Source: an uncultured bacterium (GTDB lineage Bacteria > Cyanobacteriota > Vampirovibrionia > Gastranaerophilales > Gastranaerophilaceae). Taken from it: 5,360 nt of DNA. This document shows, piece by piece, positions 1-5,358 of this stretch. Both the position numbers and the translations under genes were made by a program. A model generated the notes under the pieces. The model made no database searches. It was not told the DNA's origin and saw only the letters and a list, made by a program, of their open reading frames with translations. The stretch is from NCBI GenBank assembly GCA_945833895.1, contig CAMAGQ010000113.1, positions 1 through 5,360 of the forward strand. The letters run 5' to 3'. Positions within the stretch are counted from its first letter, which is position 1. The number at the start of each line of letters is the position of its first letter.

Positions 1-904
1 TAGCACCGCCGTTTTGAATCCAAATGTTTGGTTTGGACGGAGTGGAAGTTGCGTAGTTTACAACTTTGCCTGCAACAGTAATACCACCACTGGTTTTGCT
101 GGTATATAACCCACTAATTTCACTATTTATAACAATAGTTGCATTTCCTGAAGAATTTATATTTGCACTATCAGATTTAACATTATCAATATTCACAAGA
201 TTATTAAATAAAGCATCTGCAGCCGCTTTATTTGTTGTAGAATAAACAGATCTTCTATTGCCATCAGAATCTACTGCATCAGGTTTTATTCCGGCAACAA
301 GTCCTCCAGTTTGAGCAATATTAATATCCTCAGCATTCAGATAAATACCATTTGTAGCCATTACCTTACCTTGAATATTTATTTTTCCGCCAGATACAGC
401 TGCAGTATTAGTAAACCCATCAGCATATTTCTCATACATTGCTACTGAATTAATATTATCAATTGTCTCAGGTTTAAGTGTACCAACACTTAAAGTTCCG
501 ACGTTAATCAAGCCAGATCCACCGATAACCATACCTCCAGGAGAGATGAATACAGCATGACCGTCATGAAAGTTATTGCCACGAACAGAATTTATAATAC
601 CATCAATCTTATAAGAACCGTTATTAAGTAGGTTTACAAAGGTATCAATGTTAGAAAAATCAAGATTAGCAGTTTCACCAGCACCTAAATTAAACTCGGT
701 ATATTTTTGGAAACCTGTAGCCCCGTCAATATGTCCTGGCTTGATAAGCCCGTCGGCATAGTTAGTATTGGTTCCATTATTTCCAAAAGTACTATCTAAA
801 GTAATAGCGGCAGGAGTAGATAAAGAGATACCCTGCTGTAAGATAAACATACCTGTAAGTATAGATGCCGCAATTCTCCTTTTTGCTTTTCTACTTCTTC
901 TCAT
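1..904 (-). CDS. Filamentous haemagglutinin/LktA-like secreted adhesin, N-terminal part (3' end outside window)
   Basis: An open frame of 301 codons runs from an ATG at 904-902 to the left edge with no stop, so only the N-terminus is present. A TAAAGGAAAA ribosome site (920-911) precedes the ATG. Residues 1-33 form a strongly basic signal peptide (MRRSRKAKRR, then a hydrophobic stretch ending STPAA). From about residue 34 the sequence resembles a two-partner-secretion/haemagglutination-activity domain: a Phe-rich stretch (GFQKYTEFNLGAGETANL, 64-81), IDGIINSVRG (100-109) and FISPGGMVIG (119-128), which corresponds to the NPNG-type motif of the FHA family. After this it is Asn/Ser/Thr/Gly-rich with repeated beta-strand-like units, typical of a right-handed beta-helix. 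By family it would be an exported surface adhesin. The layout resembles proteins annotated as LktA-family filamentous adhesins, which I recall from memory and have not searched. No partner transporter (TpsB) is visible. Domain class is fairly sure, biological role is inferred. Confidence 0.85.
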   Translation of the reverse strand, partial: MRRSRKAKRRIAASILTGMFILQQGISLSTPAAITLDSTFGNNGTNTNYADGLIKPGHIDGATGFQKYTEFNLGAGETANLDFSNIDTFVNLLNNGSYKIDGIINSVRGNNFHDGHAVFISPGGMVIGGSGLINVGTLSVGTLKPETIDNINSVAMYEKYADGFTNTAAVSGGKINIQGKVMATNGIYLNAEDINIAQTGGLVAGIKPDAVDSDGNRRSVYSTTNKAAADALFNNLVNIDNVKSDSANINSSGNATIVINSEISGLYTSKTSGGITVAGKVVNYATSTPSKPNIWIQNGGA

Positions 905-1250
905 CTTTAATTTTCCTTTATAGTCACTGTTCTTATCTGTTCTATGCACTATTATGTTCCTCATTTTATCTGCACATGGCACATTCACATGTTCGTATAT
1001 TTATATAAACGGTTTGAGGATTCTAAAAATTTAGTGTTTTGTTACAAATCTACATAAATATTTACAATTTCTTAACATAATTATACACATAAAATAACCC
1101 AAATTTCAATATAAATAAGACTTTTCAATTGATTGAAGGAGATAAAATTTATAACAGGGATTTGTTACACAATTTGTTTAACTTAAAGTTGCAATAATAC
1201 TGACACTGTTAATATTCTCGTCGCTATCACAATTTTTTAATTCAAAATTT
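905..1250. other. Long AT-rich spacer upstream of the adhesin gene
   Basis: This gene-free stretch is very AT-rich and I see no open frame with a plausible start on either strand. It holds the adhesin ribosome site (920-911), a weak candidate promoter (1020-1047, minus), and a short imperfect palindrome around 1122-1139 (TTTTCAAT/ATTGAAGG with wobble pairs). An AAGGAGAT purine run at 1136-1143 looks like a ribosome site, but no ATG, GTG or TTG follows at a usable distance. If the candidate promoter is right, the adhesin mRNA has a leader of about 110 nt. Confidence 0.6.
1020..1047 (-). promoter_or_regulatory. Possible sigma-70-like promoter of the adhesin gene
   Basis: On the minus strand there is a TTGTAA (-35, 1047-1042), a 16-nt spacer and TAGAAT (-10, 1025-1020). 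The -10 matches consensus at 5 of 6 bases, the -35 at 4 of 6. In such AT-rich DNA these matches can arise by chance, so this is a weak call. Confidence 0.25.
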
Positions 1251-1267
1251 GTCGGGTCTTACCCGAC
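1251..1267. repeat. GC-rich perfect hairpin in AT-rich spacer
   Basis: GTCGGGT (1251-1257) and ACCCGAC (1261-1267) form a perfect 7-bp stem with a 3-nt loop. The stem is GC-rich while the surroundings are almost entirely A/T. On the minus strand it is followed by AAATTTTG and then a second A/T inverted repeat (about 1231-1250), so it could be a weak terminator or a second terminator behind tRNA-Arg. It could also be a dispersed repeat unit. The T-tract is broken, so I do not call it a terminator outright. Confidence 0.5.
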
Positions 1268-1271
1268 CTGC

Positions 1272-1315
1272 AAAAAACAAATAAGACAGGATAACAAAAG
1301 TCATCCTGTCTTATT

Positions 1316-1316
<1 letters not shown>
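1272..1316 (-). terminator. Rho-independent terminator of tRNA-Arg
   Basis: A perfect 14-bp inverted repeat (1279-1292 with 1303-1316) has a 10-nt loop and is followed on the minus strand by G and six T (1277-1272). The right arm includes position 1316, the discriminator base of the tRNA, so the terminator begins directly at the tRNA 3' end with no spacer. Confidence 0.85.
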
Positions 1317-1389
<73 letters not shown>

Positions 1390-1399
1390 TTGTGTCTTA

Positions 1400-1427
1400 A
1401 TTCTATCACGTAAATTTCTCTGTTCAA
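1400..1427 (-). promoter_or_regulatory. Promoter of tRNA-Arg
   Basis: On the minus strand TTGAAC (1427-1422), a 16-nt spacer and TAGAAT (1405-1400) lie just before the tRNA. A TGA directly before TAGAAT gives an extended -10 (TGn). Transcription would begin near 1393, leaving a leader of only a few bases before the tRNA at 1389. Confidence 0.65.
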
Positions 1428-1459
1428 GTCTTTTTAGGAATGTTTTTATCTTGCCCCAC

Positions 1460-1490
1460 AAAAAAGAAAAGGGTAACAAAAAGTTACCCT
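1460..1490 (-). terminator. Rho-independent terminator of gltX
   Basis: On the minus strand AGGGTAAC (1490-1483), a TTTTT loop and GTTACCCT (1477-1470) form a perfect 8-bp stem, followed by TTTCTTTTTT down to 1460. It begins 15 bases after the gltX stop codon. Confidence 0.9.
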
Positions 1491-1505
1491 GATTAATTTG
1501 TTAAG

Positions 1506-2972
1506 TTATTTTATTGCTTTTTTAGCTCTGCATAATGAAGTTTCTTTTCCCAGAATTTCAAGAATACCAACCATGTCAGCACCTCTTGTTCTTCCGGTAA
1601 TTGCGGCTCTTATTGCCCACATGGTGACTTTTGGTTTAACACCTTTTTCTTTCCAAACACCGCGGAAAACTTCAAGTTCTTGGTGCAGAACTTCTTCTGA
1701 CCATTCCCAATCTTTCGCTTTTTCTACAAAGTCTTTTAAAACATCCTGAGCAGTTTCTGTATCAAGAGTACCGGTTTGAGTTTCATCGTCAATAGTAACA
1801 TCTTTGCCGAAGAAATACGGTACAGCATCCGTAATATCAGACAACAACGTCAACGGTTCTCTTGTCAATTCAACCATTTTCGTATATTGTTCGTCTGTTA
1901 ATTCGCTCAAATCATACTGTGTCAAATACGGTTTTAGCATTTCTTTCAATGTTTCCATTGGTAACATCTTGATATAGTGGCTGTTCATCCATTTTAATTT
2001 GTCATATTCAAATATTGAGTTAGATGATGAAATTTCGCCGATACGGAAATCTTTTGCAATCTCTTCAACAGGTTTAATTTCTTCCCCGTCAGAAGGAGCC
2101 CAACCAAGTAATGCTACAAAGTTAATCAACGCTTCTGTCAAATAACCTTGTTTAACAAAGTCTGAAACCGCTGTTGCACCATGACGTTTAGAAAGTTTGC
2201 TTCTGTCAGGTGCAAGAATCATGCCTAAGTGTCCAAATCTTGGAACAGGCAAGCCTAAAGCCTCAAATATCAAAATTTGTTTGTATGTGTTTGAAATATG
2301 GTCTTCCCCTCTGATTACGTGAGAAATCTTCATCAAAGCATCATCAATTACAACTGCAAAGTTATAAGTCGGTGCACCGTTTGATTTTTGGATAACGAAA
2401 TCACCAAGAAGGTCAGTATCCATGTGAAGTTTACCTTTAACCAAATCTTCAAACTCAAGAATTGAAGTATCGTGGAAGGCTTTCTGTGCTTTTGCAATAT
2501 TAAATCTGATTGCAGGTTTTCTGCCTTCTGCTCTCAATTTTGCTTTTTCTTCTTCTGTTAAATTTTCACATTTTCTTGAATATACATAAGGTTTTTTTGC
2601 GGCAGTTGCTGCTGCTTTTTCTTGTTCAAGTTCTTCAGGTGTACAGAAACATTCGTACGCAAAACCTGAATCCAACAACTGTTGAACATATTTAGGGTAT
2701 ATATCAAATCTTTCAGATTGTGTATAAGGACCGTACGGGCCGCCAACATCAGGACCTTCATCCCAGTTCAAGCCCAGTGCTTTCAAACTGTCAAAAATAT
2801 TATCAATATATTCTTGAGAAGTTCTTTCAGCATCGGTGTCCTCAATTCTTAAAATAAATTTACCGTTATTTTTTTTAGCAAATAAATAGTTAAATAATGC
2901 AGTTCTTGCAGTTCCGACGTGTAAATTACCGCTTGGTGACGGGGCTATTCTTACTCTAACTTCTTCTGCCAT
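1506..2972 (-). CDS. gltX: Glutamyl-tRNA synthetase (class I)
   Basis: The 488-residue product attaches glutamate to tRNA-Glu using ATP in the cytoplasm. The length is normal for bacterial GluRS. The catalytic Rossmann domain carries the HIGH-type motif as PSPSGNLHVGTARTA (11-25) and the KMSKS-type loop as KLSKRHG (259-265). RIEDTD (42-47) and YTQSERFDIY (83-92) are further family signatures. A zinc site is visible as C108, C110, Y131 and C135, with the same spacing as the Cys-Cys-Tyr-Cys site of the E. coli enzyme. The C-terminal helical anticodon-binding region follows from about 320 and ends normally. The ATG at 2972-2970 is preceded at 7 nt by AAGGA. The gene is monocistronic, with promoter and terminator. 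I cannot tell from sequence alone whether the enzyme also charges tRNA-Gln (non-discriminating), and no glnS or gatCAB is in the window. Confidence 0.98.
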   Translation of the reverse strand: MAEEVRVRIAPSPSGNLHVGTARTALFNYLFAKKNNGKFILRIEDTDAERTSQEYIDNIFDSLKALGLNWDEGPDVGGPYGPYTQSERFDIYPKYVQQLLDSGFAYECFCTPEELEQEKAAATAAKKPYVYSRKCENLTEEEKAKLRAEGRKPAIRFNIAKAQKAFHDTSILEFEDLVKGKLHMDTDLLGDFVIQKSNGAPTYNFAVVIDDALMKISHVIRGEDHISNTYKQILIFEALGLPVPRFGHLGMILAPDRSKLSKRHGATAVSDFVKQGYLTEALINFVALLGWAPSDGEEIKPVEEIAKDFRIGEISSSNSIFEYDKLKWMNSHYIKMLPMETLKEMLKPYLTQYDLSELTDEQYTKMVELTREPLTLLSDITDAVPYFFGKDVTIDDETQTGTLDTETAQDVLKDFVEKAKDWEWSEEVLHQELEVFRGVWKEKGVKPKVTMWAIRAAITGRTRGADMVGILEILGKETSLCRAKKAIK

Positions 2973-3012
2973 ATTAATATCCTTCTTTCTTATTTATATA
3001 TTCAGCAAGTTT

Positions 3013-3041
3013 AGGATATCACAGTGACAGTTCTTTTTCAA
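3013..3041 (-). promoter_or_regulatory. Probable gltX promoter
   Basis: On the minus strand TTGAAA (3041-3036, 5 of 6 consensus), a 17-nt spacer and TATCCT (3018-3013, 4 of 6) lie upstream of gltX. TGA directly before the -10 gives an extended -10 element. The predicted start near 3006 leaves a leader of about 34 nt containing the AAGAAGGA ribosome site. Confidence 0.5.
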
Positions 3042-3080
3042 GTTTAGCGAAAAATATTTTTCATTATAAACATAAAACTA

Positions 3081-3108
3081 AAAACAGGGGAGTAGAAATT
3101 CCCCTGTT
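3081..3108 (-). terminator. Rho-independent terminator of the dfx-ftn operon
   Basis: AACAGGGGA (3108-3100 on the minus strand) pairs with TCCCCTGTT (3091-3083) around an 8-nt loop. The stem is followed by further T bases (TTTTT to 3081 including the arm end, then AGTTTT). It starts 4 bases past the ferritin stop codon. Confidence 0.88.
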
Positions 3109-3112
3109 CAAA

Positions 3113-3622
3113 TTATAAAAAAGATGTTTGAGAGTATTCACGCTCTTGTAATTCTTTATCAATAAGATATAACGCTGATTTTTCAGCACCAAATGCTTTC
3201 AATTTAGCGATTATTTTTGACACTGAGGCTTCCTCTTCAATTTGCTCTTTCAGATAGTTATCTATAAAATTTCTCGTTGCCAAATCACATTCACCCTCTG
3301 TTGTAATCGCAACGGAATCAAGAGCGGCTGTAATTGAACGTTCATGCTTATAAATCTGTTCAAAAACCGCTAACGGACTTGACATATCAAAAGAAGGCGT
3401 TGTAATTTGTGCAAGATGAATTTGCGAATTACGTCCAAGGATGTACTCAAATAAGACCATCCCGTGGTCAATTTCTTCTTTAGATTGAATTCTTGCCCAG
3501 TTAGAAAAACCATACAAACCAATCTCAGAAAAATAAGCCGACATAGAAAGATACAAATAAGCGGAATAGAATTCTTTATTAATTTGTTCGTTAAGAATGT
3601 CCCTAATTTTGTCACTTATCAT
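3113..3622 (-). CDS. ftnA: Bacterial non-haem ferritin (FtnA type)
   Basis: The 169-residue product is a four-helix-bundle iron-storage protein that oxidises Fe(II) and stores it as ferric mineral in a 24-subunit shell. All ferroxidase residues of E. coli FtnA are at identical numbering: E17, E50, H53, E94, Q127 and E130, with Y24 also present. Q127 and E130 are the site-B/C residues that mark ferritins rather than bacterioferritins, and there is no evident haem-ligand methionine at the bacterioferritin position. The start is ATG 3622-3620 (MISDKIRDIL): AAAGGAG lies 5 nt upstream and the E. coli numbering then fits exactly. An in-frame ATG 20 codons earlier (3682) would lie inside the preceding gene, lacks family similarity and is rejected. 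The gene starts 19 nt after the superoxide reductase stop and ends just before a terminator, so it is the second gene of that operon. Confidence 0.96.
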   Translation of the reverse strand: MISDKIRDILNEQINKEFYSAYLYLSMSAYFSEIGLYGFSNWARIQSKEEIDHGMVLFEYILGRNSQIHLAQITTPSFDMSSPLAVFEQIYKHERSITAALDSVAITTEGECDLATRNFIDNYLKEQIEEEASVSKIIAKLKAFGAEKSALYLIDKELQEREYSQTSFL

Positions 3623-3641
3623 TACTACTCCTTTCAACAAG

Positions 3642-4028
3642 TTAAGGTTTCTCCCATAAACCGTGTAAATTACACATTGCAACTGCTCTGCCTATATCAA
3701 AGCATTTCGGAACTTTAACACTCGGATGAGAGTCAGGTGTAAAATATTTCCTCAATATTTTACTGTTATCTTTTGCGTAAATTTCAATAAATTCAATATG
3801 ATGTTCCTGAGTCATCGGGTGAGGCTTTTCACCTACTTGAATTTCATTGCAATCCTCGTGCTCGATTACAAACGGAACATGATATTCAAATTTTTCGTTT
3901 TCAGTTCTTTGAGGTGCAAGTAATTCCATCGGCTGCCCACAGCAAACCAATTCTCCGACACCGTCTTTGACTACTTCAACAATTTGACCGCAGACACTGC
4001 ATTTATATAATTCTAACTTTGAAGCCAT
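3642..4028 (-). CDS. dfx: Desulfoferrodoxin (two-iron superoxide reductase)
   Basis: The 128-residue product reduces superoxide to hydrogen peroxide without releasing oxygen, a cytoplasmic defence typical of anaerobes. The N-terminal desulforedoxin domain binds Fe(Cys)4 through C10, C13, C29 and C30. The C-terminal catalytic domain shows the Fe(His)4Cys ligands as H50 (in EYHVP), H70 (in HPM), H76, C119 and H122 (in CNLHGLW). The length fits 2Fe enzymes of about 125 residues. The unusual point is residue 49: the family motif is Glu-Lys-His, but here it reads Glu48-Tyr49-His50, so the lysine on the active-site loop is replaced by tyrosine. The ATG at 4028 has AAAGGAG 8 nt upstream. It is first in an operon with ferritin. 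The electron donor (rubredoxin or similar) is not in the window. Confidence 0.96.
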   Translation of the reverse strand: MASKLELYKCSVCGQIVEVVKDGVGELVCCGQPMELLAPQRTENEKFEYHVPFVIEHEDCNEIQVGEKPHPMTQEHHIEFIEIYAKDNSKILRKYFTPDSHPSVKVPKCFDIGRAVAMCNLHGLWEKP

Positions 4029-4065
4029 GACTACTTCTCCTTTCAGATAAAAGTATAAAACTTAA

Positions 4066-4094
4066 ATAATCGTTTTTATCAGCAAAATGGACAA
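4066..4094 (-). promoter_or_regulatory. Candidate promoter of the dfx-ftn operon
   Basis: On the minus strand TTGTCC (4094-4089), a 17-nt spacer and GATTAT (4071-4066) each match consensus at 4 of 6 bases. A better -10 by itself, TATACT (4057-4052), lacks a recognisable -35. One of the two probably drives the operon; I cannot choose firmly and see no convincing PerR, Fur or FNR box. Confidence 0.3.
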
Positions 4095-4170
4095 TAGTAT
4101 AGTGCTATTTATTTTCATTTGTAAGTTCATTTCACAATATATTTTTATAACCTGAAATTTAACCAAACGT

Positions 4171-4206
4171 TATAATGTTGACAGAACATGACAGATAAGG
4201 TAATCT
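4171..4206 (+). promoter_or_regulatory. Promoter region of the pilin-like gene with an embedded palindrome
   Basis: A perfect TATAAT (4171-4176) has only a poor -35 upstream. A perfect TTGACA (4178-4183) is followed after 17 nt by a weak -10, TAATCT (4201-4206). The two overlap, so the real arrangement is unclear. Over the TTGACA lies the palindrome ATGTT-GACAG-AACAT (4175-4189), and TGACAG is directly repeated at 4179-4184 and 4189-4194, 10 bases (one helical turn) apart. This could be an operator. Confidence 0.4.
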
Positions 4207-4213
4207 TATATAT

Positions 4214-4927
4214 ATGAGTTTGAATAGAGGAATTATGTTAACTAAATCAAAATTGGCATTTACACTTGCTGAAGTTCTGATTACGTTGGGTGTTATCGGA
4301 GTAGTTTCCGCAATGACAATACCTTCGCTTGTTGGCAGAGTAAATGATATAAAAAATGATGCGATATTAAAAGAAGACTATGCACTAATGTCGCAGGTTG
4401 TAAAACTTGCCGAGTCGCAAGATGTCGCAGTTGAAGGTATTATCGACAGTGCATCAGGGATGAAGTTATGGTTTGATAACTATATCTTACCTAATATGAA
4501 AACAGTTTCTGTTTGCTACGAAACTCCGGGATGTTGGACGAGCGGAGATACTTATACTATGACCGGTTCTATTGCACCTTCAAGTCAAAAAGGTATTGGT
4601 GTAGGCGGCGGTATTATTATCTTCACATTGCCAAACGGCTCAAATATCTGTATTGACGGATGGGGTCAAGGCGATATGAAATCACTGTTTGGTGTCGAAA
4701 CAGAAGGTTCATCAATGACAATGTACGTCGATACAAACGGGTCAAAAATGCCAAACGCAATCGGTAAAGATATTTACATCCTCTGTTGGAAAAATGGCGG
4801 ATTTGTACCTGCAGGAGCAGACTTATCAGTAAATGCGGTAGAAGCAAATTGCTCTAAATATTCCAAGAACTCAAATGCAGGATATTACTGTCTTAGACAT
4901 AAAATGCTAAACGGCTGGAAAAATTAG
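4214..4927 (+). CDS. Type IV pilin-like / type II secretion pseudopilin-like protein
   Basis: The product has a class III (prepilin) signal: a short basic leader ending SKLA, then FTLAEVLITLGVIGVVSA, with Glu at mature position +5 and a hydrophobic helix of about 20 residues. Prepilin peptidase would cut between A15 and F16; the -1 residue is Ala instead of the usual Gly. The mature protein would be about 222 residues, exported and assembled in or displayed from the membrane as a pilus or secretion pseudopilus subunit. Six cysteines (101, 107, 146, 191, 213, 226) could make up to three disulphides. The segment VDTNGSKMPNAIGKDIY (172-188) looks like an Asp/Asn-rich metal-binding loop. Two starts are possible: ATG 4214, with only AAGG 13 nt upstream, or ATG 4235, with AGAGGA 3 nt upstream and an 8-residue leader. 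I give the outer one; the inner is at least as likely. No other pilus genes are nearby, so it appears to be a stand-alone subunit gene. The exact role is unknown. Confidence 0.88.
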   Translation: MSLNRGIMLTKSKLAFTLAEVLITLGVIGVVSAMTIPSLVGRVNDIKNDAILKEDYALMSQVVKLAESQDVAVEGIIDSASGMKLWFDNYILPNMKTVSVCYETPGCWTSGDTYTMTGSIAPSSQKGIGVGGGIIIFTLPNGSNICIDGWGQGDMKSLFGVETEGSSMTMYVDTNGSKMPNAIGKDIYILCWKNGGFVPAGADLSVNAVEANCSKYSKNSNAGYYCLRHKMLNGWKN

Positions 4928-4952
4928 CATCTGAAAAATTTTGTAGTATAAT
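4924..4952 (+). promoter_or_regulatory. Promoter of SRP RNA, overlapping the end of the pilin-like gene
   Basis: TTAGCA (4924-4929, 4 of 6 consensus), a 17-nt spacer and a perfect TATAAT (4947-4952) place the start at about 4959-4961, exactly where the RNA's closing stem begins. The -35 overlaps the TAG stop of the upstream gene. No terminator separates the two units, so read-through from the pilin-like gene is possible. Confidence 0.75.
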
Positions 4953-4960
4953 AAATTTAA

Positions 4961-5221
4961 GCCGTGTTCCACGGGGTTTTGCGAACCCTCGACCCGAAGC
5001 CAATGCGGGGTGCTGAGCCTGTTGTGAGGGCTTTATGAGTACGTTGAAATCTTATATAATTGTTGATAACAAAGGGTAAGATGGCATAAACTTTTGAACC
5101 GTGTCAGGGGAGAAATCCAGCAGCACTAAAATTGACCTTATGGGTGTTTTATTCTTTGAAGGAGAAAGTATAAGAGGACAATTTATTTGTAAAGTTCGAT
5201 AGACAGTGACACGGCTTTTTT
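4961..5221 (+). ncRNA. ffs: Signal recognition particle RNA, large bacterial type (Alu + S domain)
   Basis: This RNA forms the SRP with Ffh and directs nascent membrane and secreted proteins to FtsY and the translocon. The diagnostic domain IV is at 5101-5126: GTGTCAGG (5101-5108), stem GGA, loop GAAA (5112-5115), stem TCC, then AGCAGCAC (5119-5126). This gives the symmetric loop that binds the Ffh M domain. The ends pair perfectly, GCCGTGT (4961-4967) with ACACGGC (5209-5215), followed by six T (5216-5221) as terminator. Two small 5' hairpins, GGGTT/AACCC (4974-4978/4984-4988) and CCCG/CGGG (4993-4996/5006-5009), fit Alu-domain helices 3 and 4. At about 255 nt it matches the long Bacillus-type RNA rather than the roughly 110-nt E. 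coli type. The tetraloop is GAAA rather than the common GGAA. Confidence 0.92.
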
Positions 5222-5244
5222 ATGACTTATTTGAGACATTATAA

Positions 5245-5306
5245 GATCCTGAAATAAATTCAGGATGACGGTTGCGTTTGTGTCATGCTGAACTTGTTTT
5301 AGCATC
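5245..5306. repeat. Pair of head-to-head hairpin repeats (REP/BIME-like)
   Basis: Two 25-nt units lie in inverted orientation, 5245-5269 and 5282-5306, separated by 12 nt. Read in the same direction they agree at 20 of 25 positions. Each is itself a hairpin: ATCCTGAA/TTCAGGAT (5246-5253/5259-5266) and ATGCTGAA/TTTAGCAT (5285-5292/5298-5305), both with 5-nt loops. Two differences form a compensating C-G to G-C swap and another makes a G-U pair, so the fold is kept. The motif (GTCATnCTGAA...) resembles intergenic repeats I recall from other bacteria. It is non-coding. Confidence 0.75.
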
Positions 5307-5325
5307 GCAAAGTTGGATAAATAGC

Positions 5326-5358
5326 GAGGGGACTGATTATTTTTGAATCAGCACCCTC
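5326..5358. repeat. Strong hairpin at right edge
   Basis: GAGGG (5326-5330) plus CTGATT (5333-5338) pair with AATCAG (5346-5351) plus CCCTC (5354-5358), with a 2x2 internal bulge and a 7-nt loop (ATTTTTG). No T-tract follows on the plus strand inside the window, so it is not an obvious terminator for the upstream RNA. It may be the end of a further repeat or an element continuing past the right edge. Confidence 0.5.

Noticed and set aside
1136..1143. AAGGAGAT ribosome-site-like run in the spacer, suggesting a small plus-strand gene
   Set aside because: No start codon follows at a usable distance and stops come quickly, so there is no supportable small gene.
1498..1749. Plus-strand open frame opposite the end of gltX
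   Set aside because: It is an antisense shadow of gltX with low-complexity composition and no family features.
2510..2761. Short open frames on both strands inside gltX
   Set aside because: They lie wholly within the conserved gltX frame and are Leu- or Lys/Asn-rich shadows of its codons.
3623..3682. In-frame ATG 20 codons upstream of the ferritin start
   Set aside because: It would overlap the end of the superoxide reductase gene, has no good ribosome site and adds residues unlike any ferritin. The internal ATG has AAAGGAG at 5 nt and gives exact FtnA numbering.
3370..3923. Open frames overlapping ferritin and superoxide reductase in other frames
   Set aside because: Both genes have complete catalytic residue sets in their own frame, so these overlapping frames are by-products.
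4044..4100. Possible Fur or PerR operator upstream of the superoxide reductase gene
   Set aside because: The A/T-rich sequence has only partial similarity to either box and no good dyad symmetry, so the match is not better than chance.
4623..4847. Minus-strand open frame within the pilin-like gene
   Set aside because: No ribosome site or recognisable motif, and it is antisense to a well-supported gene.
4961..5221. tmRNA, 6S RNA or RNase P RNA as alternatives for the structured RNA
   Set aside because: The GTCAGG...AGCAGC domain IV loop with a closed tetraloop is specific to SRP RNA, and no tRNA-like ends or tag frame are seen.
5245..5306. CRISPR array
   Set aside because: There are only two units, in inverted orientation and self-complementary, with a 12-nt spacer, which does not fit CRISPR architecture.
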